The position numbers and the translations under genes were made by a program. The notes beneath the pieces were generated by a model, which was not told the DNA's origin, ran no database searches, and saw only the letters and a program-made list of their open reading frames with translations. 32,900 nt of DNA. Origin: Fimisoma avicola. Lineage in GTDB: Bacteria; Bacillota; Clostridia; Peptostreptococcales; Anaerovoracaceae. Shown here piece after piece: positions 31,080 through 32,900 of the stretch (its first letter is position 1; each line of letters opens with the position of its first letter). The stretch is taken from NCBI GenBank assembly GCA_018714945.1, contig DVMO01000086.1, positions 1-32,900 on the forward strand. The letters are read 5' to 3'.

Positions 31080-31630
31080 ACTATCACCCCTCTTTTTTCA
31101 AGATAACGGTATAGATCAGCCCGCAATCTATGAAGTCTGGTACGGATGGCTCCCTCTTTCATTCCGGTCTTTTCAGATAAAGATTTATAGGATTCGGCAT
31201 ACCAGTAGCGACCGATGAAGATCAGACGAGCCTGTTTATCAAGAGTCCGAAGATAATCATTGATGGCGGTGACCGCTTCTTTAGCTTCAAAAGTTTCATC
31301 AGTCAGACCTCTGCCGGGAAGTTCCCTTAATTCATCGAGGCACTCGGTATAAATGCTGTTGCGCTTCTTCCTCGTATTATAGTGGTAGCGATTTATAGAA
31401 ATATTTCTTACCACTTTAATCACAAAAGAGACAAGATGGTCGGGATTGTAACAGGAAATAGTATCCCATATCGCCAGATAGGCATCATTGACGCACTCTT
31501 CCGCGTCCTCCCGGTCGCCGAGGATATTGAAGGCAAGTTTCATGCAAAGACCGCCGTACTTTTGTGATAACTCGCTTATGGCATTTTCTGAGCGGAGAAG
31601 AAATAATCTTATGATTTCACGATCTTCCAT
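31073..31630 (-). CDS. ECF-type RNA polymerase sigma factor
   Basis: The 185-residue protein has the two ECF domains. Region 2 (about 10-75) contains LAFNILGDREDAEECVNDAYLAIWD, the -10 recognition/core-binding segment. Region 4 (about 120-178) contains LDKQARLIFIGRYWYAESYKSLSEKTGMKEGAIRTRLHRLRADL, with the -35 helix-turn-helix. No extra domain is present. AAGGAGA precedes ATG. It overlaps the anti-sigma gene and leads the operon that ends with the split protease. The upstream region holds a good housekeeping promoter; a TGTAAC box near 31690 (minus strand) resembles an ECF -35 but no matching -10 is clear. Confidence 0.93.
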   Translation of the reverse strand: MEDREIIRLFLLRSENAISELSQKYGGLCMKLAFNILGDREDAEECVNDAYLAIWDTISCYNPDHLVSFVIKVVRNISINRYHYNTRKKRNSIYTECLDELRELPGRGLTDETFEAKEAVTAINDYLRTLDKQARLIFIGRYWYAESYKSLSEKTGMKEGAIRTRLHRLRADLYRYLEKRGVIVC

Positions 31631-31699
31631 GACCGGTCTCCTTGTTTATAAAAAAACACCTATATATGAACTAAACTTATGAAGATAAATGTTACATAA

Positions 31700-31728
31700 A
31701 TTATTTTATATTTTTATCCTGAAGTCAA
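31700..31728 (-). promoter_or_regulatory. Promoter of the sigma/anti-sigma/protease operon
   Basis: On the minus strand TTGACT (31728-31723), a 17-base spacer and AATAAT (31705-31700) match the housekeeping consensus in 5 of 6 positions each. Initiation would be near 31693, about 60 bases before the sigma start. Confidence 0.6.
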
Positions 31729-31750
31729 CATAAATTATGTAAAGGGATAA

Positions 31751-31784
31751 TTACCCGTACTGCGAAAACTAGCGGCACGGGTAA
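31751..31784 (-). terminator. Hairpin downstream of the 31822 gene
   Basis: TTACCCGT (31751-31758) pairs with ACGGGTAA (31777-31784), with additional GC/GC pairs inside. On the minus strand it is followed by TTATCCCTTT, a weak T-rich tail. It may end the two-gene unit to the right; it could equally be a regulatory hairpin upstream of the sigma operon. Confidence 0.45.
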
Positions 31785-31821
31785 CCTCATTAGACTTACA
31801 ATAGTAGCCTTTCTATGTAAC

Positions 31822-32223
31822 TTAACACTTTTTCGTCATAACCCTATAAGATATCATAGAGTTTGCGCATACCAATTCTCCGTAAACTATATTGATAACA
31901 ATTCGTTGACGGAGTATTACAAGCAAAGCCAAGAAGATGGCGATAACCAATACGGTGCTTATCCGGCAGGTTAGTGTCTTTTTTGCTTCCGGGTCGATAA
32001 CATAAATGCGCATCAATATCAGCCAGTTTATAATAAATCCGGAAATAGCAACGATGGCAAACCACAGGTGTGTTTCCGGAGGAAAGCCGGCATCGGTAAA
32101 TGCTTTATGATCGAAGAAATCAAACAGCGCAAAATCCGATCTGACATCAAAGAAAACCACAAATGATGTGATTGCAGCAAGTTGATAAAATATCAGCCAT
32201 GCAAAGTAGTAGATCGTATTCAT
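31822..32223 (-). CDS. Uncharacterised small membrane protein
   Basis: A 133-residue protein with three membrane helices (about 3-25, 55-78 and 90-112), a soluble loop of about 28 residues rich in Asp and Phe between the first two, and a short tail. I do not recognise a family. ATG 32223 is chosen because AGGGTG lies six bases before it; a GTG at 32232 is open in frame but overlaps that site. The gene follows the partial secreted-protein gene by 22 bases, so the two are probably co-transcribed. Base composition is AT-rich like its neighbours and unlike the rnf side. Confidence 0.7.
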   Translation of the reverse strand: MNTIYYFAWLIFYQLAAITSFVVFFDVRSDFALFDFFDHKAFTDAGFPPETHLWFAIVAISGFIINWLILMRIYVIDPEAKKTLTCRISTVLVIAIFLALLVILRQRIVINIVYGELVCANSMISYRVMTKKC

Positions 32224-32245
32224 TGTTATCACCCTATCTGAGATA

Positions 32246-32900
32246 TCAGTTATAGAAATATTTTATGGAGATTTGCTCACTGTCATCAGGTATGGAAACA
32301 AAAGGAAAACTATCTTTCCACCCAAGCACTATTGTGCCTTTTTCAGAACCTGATGGAGTAGAAATGGTAACGATTTGAGCATACCCATCGTTAGCCTCAA
32401 TAGTATTGTTTTGCGATACGCTGAGACTGATATACATGTTGATAAGTACAGCAAAAATACCTCCCCATGGTGATTGCGTCGCTCCTGAAATTCCTGCAAT
32501 AATTTCAAGAATACTGAATATTTCCCCGGGTATAATGTATTTGGCAGATTGATGAGGTAACAGACATGTCCTAACAACATGTGTATCAAAAGTAGACACA
32601 TATTTCATTACACCGCCGCCATCAAGAACATAGGTCAATGAATTAGAAGAGGCGGGTTGTGCAACGAGCAAACCATATTTGGAATTTATATGTTGCTCAA
32701 TATCTGGTGTAAGTTCCGCAACGAATTCATCCATTAGACCGGTAGCGTTCTGGGCTTCTAGTTGCTGATAAATATCTTGATAGATTCTGGCCTTTTCGTT
32801 CTCAATTTCTTGCTGAATATCTCCATCAGTAATCGTCGATGAAATATGAGTTTTATCAATCGTGCTGGAAGCAAATACGATTATTCCTGCTGGCAAAGTA
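32246..32900 (-). CDS. Uncharacterised secreted protein, 5' end beyond the window
   Basis: The frame is open to the right edge; the visible part is about 218 residues and starts inside a signal-peptide-like stretch (LPAGIIVFASS), so the true start lies just beyond 32900. After a charged, Gln/Glu-rich helix (about 20-70 of the visible part: QQEIENEKARIYQDIYQQLE) comes a region with YGLLVAQPASSNSLTYVLDG, a hydrophobic stretch with many Gly/Ile (SILEIIAGISGATQSPWGGIFAVLIN) and C-terminal strands (TIVLGWKDSFPFVSIP). No family is recognised. The amphipathic helix plus Gly-rich hydrophobic segment could suit a membrane-active protein, but that is speculation. The small membrane protein follows directly. 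Confidence 0.7.
   Translation of the reverse strand, partial: TLPAGIIVFASSTIDKTHISSTITDGDIQQEIENEKARIYQDIYQQLEAQNATGLMDEFVAELTPDIEQHINSKYGLLVAQPASSNSLTYVLDGGGVMKYVSTFDTHVVRTCLLPHQSAKYIIPGEIFSILEIIAGISGATQSPWGGIFAVLINMYISLSVSQNNTIEANDGYAQIVTISTPSGSEKGTIVLGWKDSFPFVSIPDDSEQISIKYFYN

Noticed and set aside
1..32900. CRISPR arrays, insertion sequences, prophage or integrase genes
   Set aside because: I scanned for regularly spaced repeats, transposase motifs and terminal inverted repeats with target duplications and found none.

Overview
The window looks like a chromosomal stretch from a Gram-positive anaerobe of the Clostridia (Eubacteriales). The evidence is a clostridial-order Rnf operon (rnfC-D-G-E-A-B) with a multi-cluster RnfB, an xPxTG-anchored SpaA/thioester surface protein, strong AGGAGG ribosome binding sites, a tRNA gene with encoded CCA, and YlmH, TSCPD and UPF0182 family proteins. 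I cannot fix genus or family from the sequence alone.

Layout. Positions 1-283 are non-coding and hold three tandem perfect hairpins. 284-4010 (minus strand) holds a TSCPD protein, a CDF metal transporter, NfeD, an SPFH/band-7 protein and purine nucleoside phosphorylase. 4104-5904 (plus) holds ylmH and a solitary moaA. 6081-10417 (plus) holds a 959-residue thioester/SpaA adhesin, whose promoter is separated from the gene by an intrinsic terminator, followed by a metal-dependent amidohydrolase. A minus-strand tRNA-Lys(CTT) lies at 10486-10561. 10832-19907 (plus) holds a 40-residue protein, two uncharacterised membrane proteins, a UPF0182 protein, a long glutamine synthetase and serS. 19963-20388 has no gene but is packed with inverted repeats. 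20389-23922 holds a TetR regulator divergent from a TIGR00300 ornithine-cyclodeaminase-like protein and an Orn/Lys/Arg decarboxylase. 24193-29226 holds rnfCDGEAB, closed by a bidirectional terminator.

From about 29300 to the right edge the character changes. All genes are on the minus strand, base composition is visibly more AT-rich, and the genes look accessory: an ECF sigma factor, its probable anti-sigma protein, a secreted chymotrypsin-fold serine protease split by a -1 frameshift in an A-run, and a small membrane protein next to a secreted protein that runs off the window.

How it works together. Rnf couples ferredoxin oxidation to NAD+ reduction and ion pumping. The neighbouring amino-acid genes (TIGR00300 protein, decarboxylase, glutamine synthetase) fit an amino-acid-using anaerobe. 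The most novel-looking items are the sigma/anti-sigma/split-protease module, the hairpin-rich 19963-20290 interval, the attenuator-like adhesin leader, and the two uncharacterised secreted/membrane genes at the right edge.
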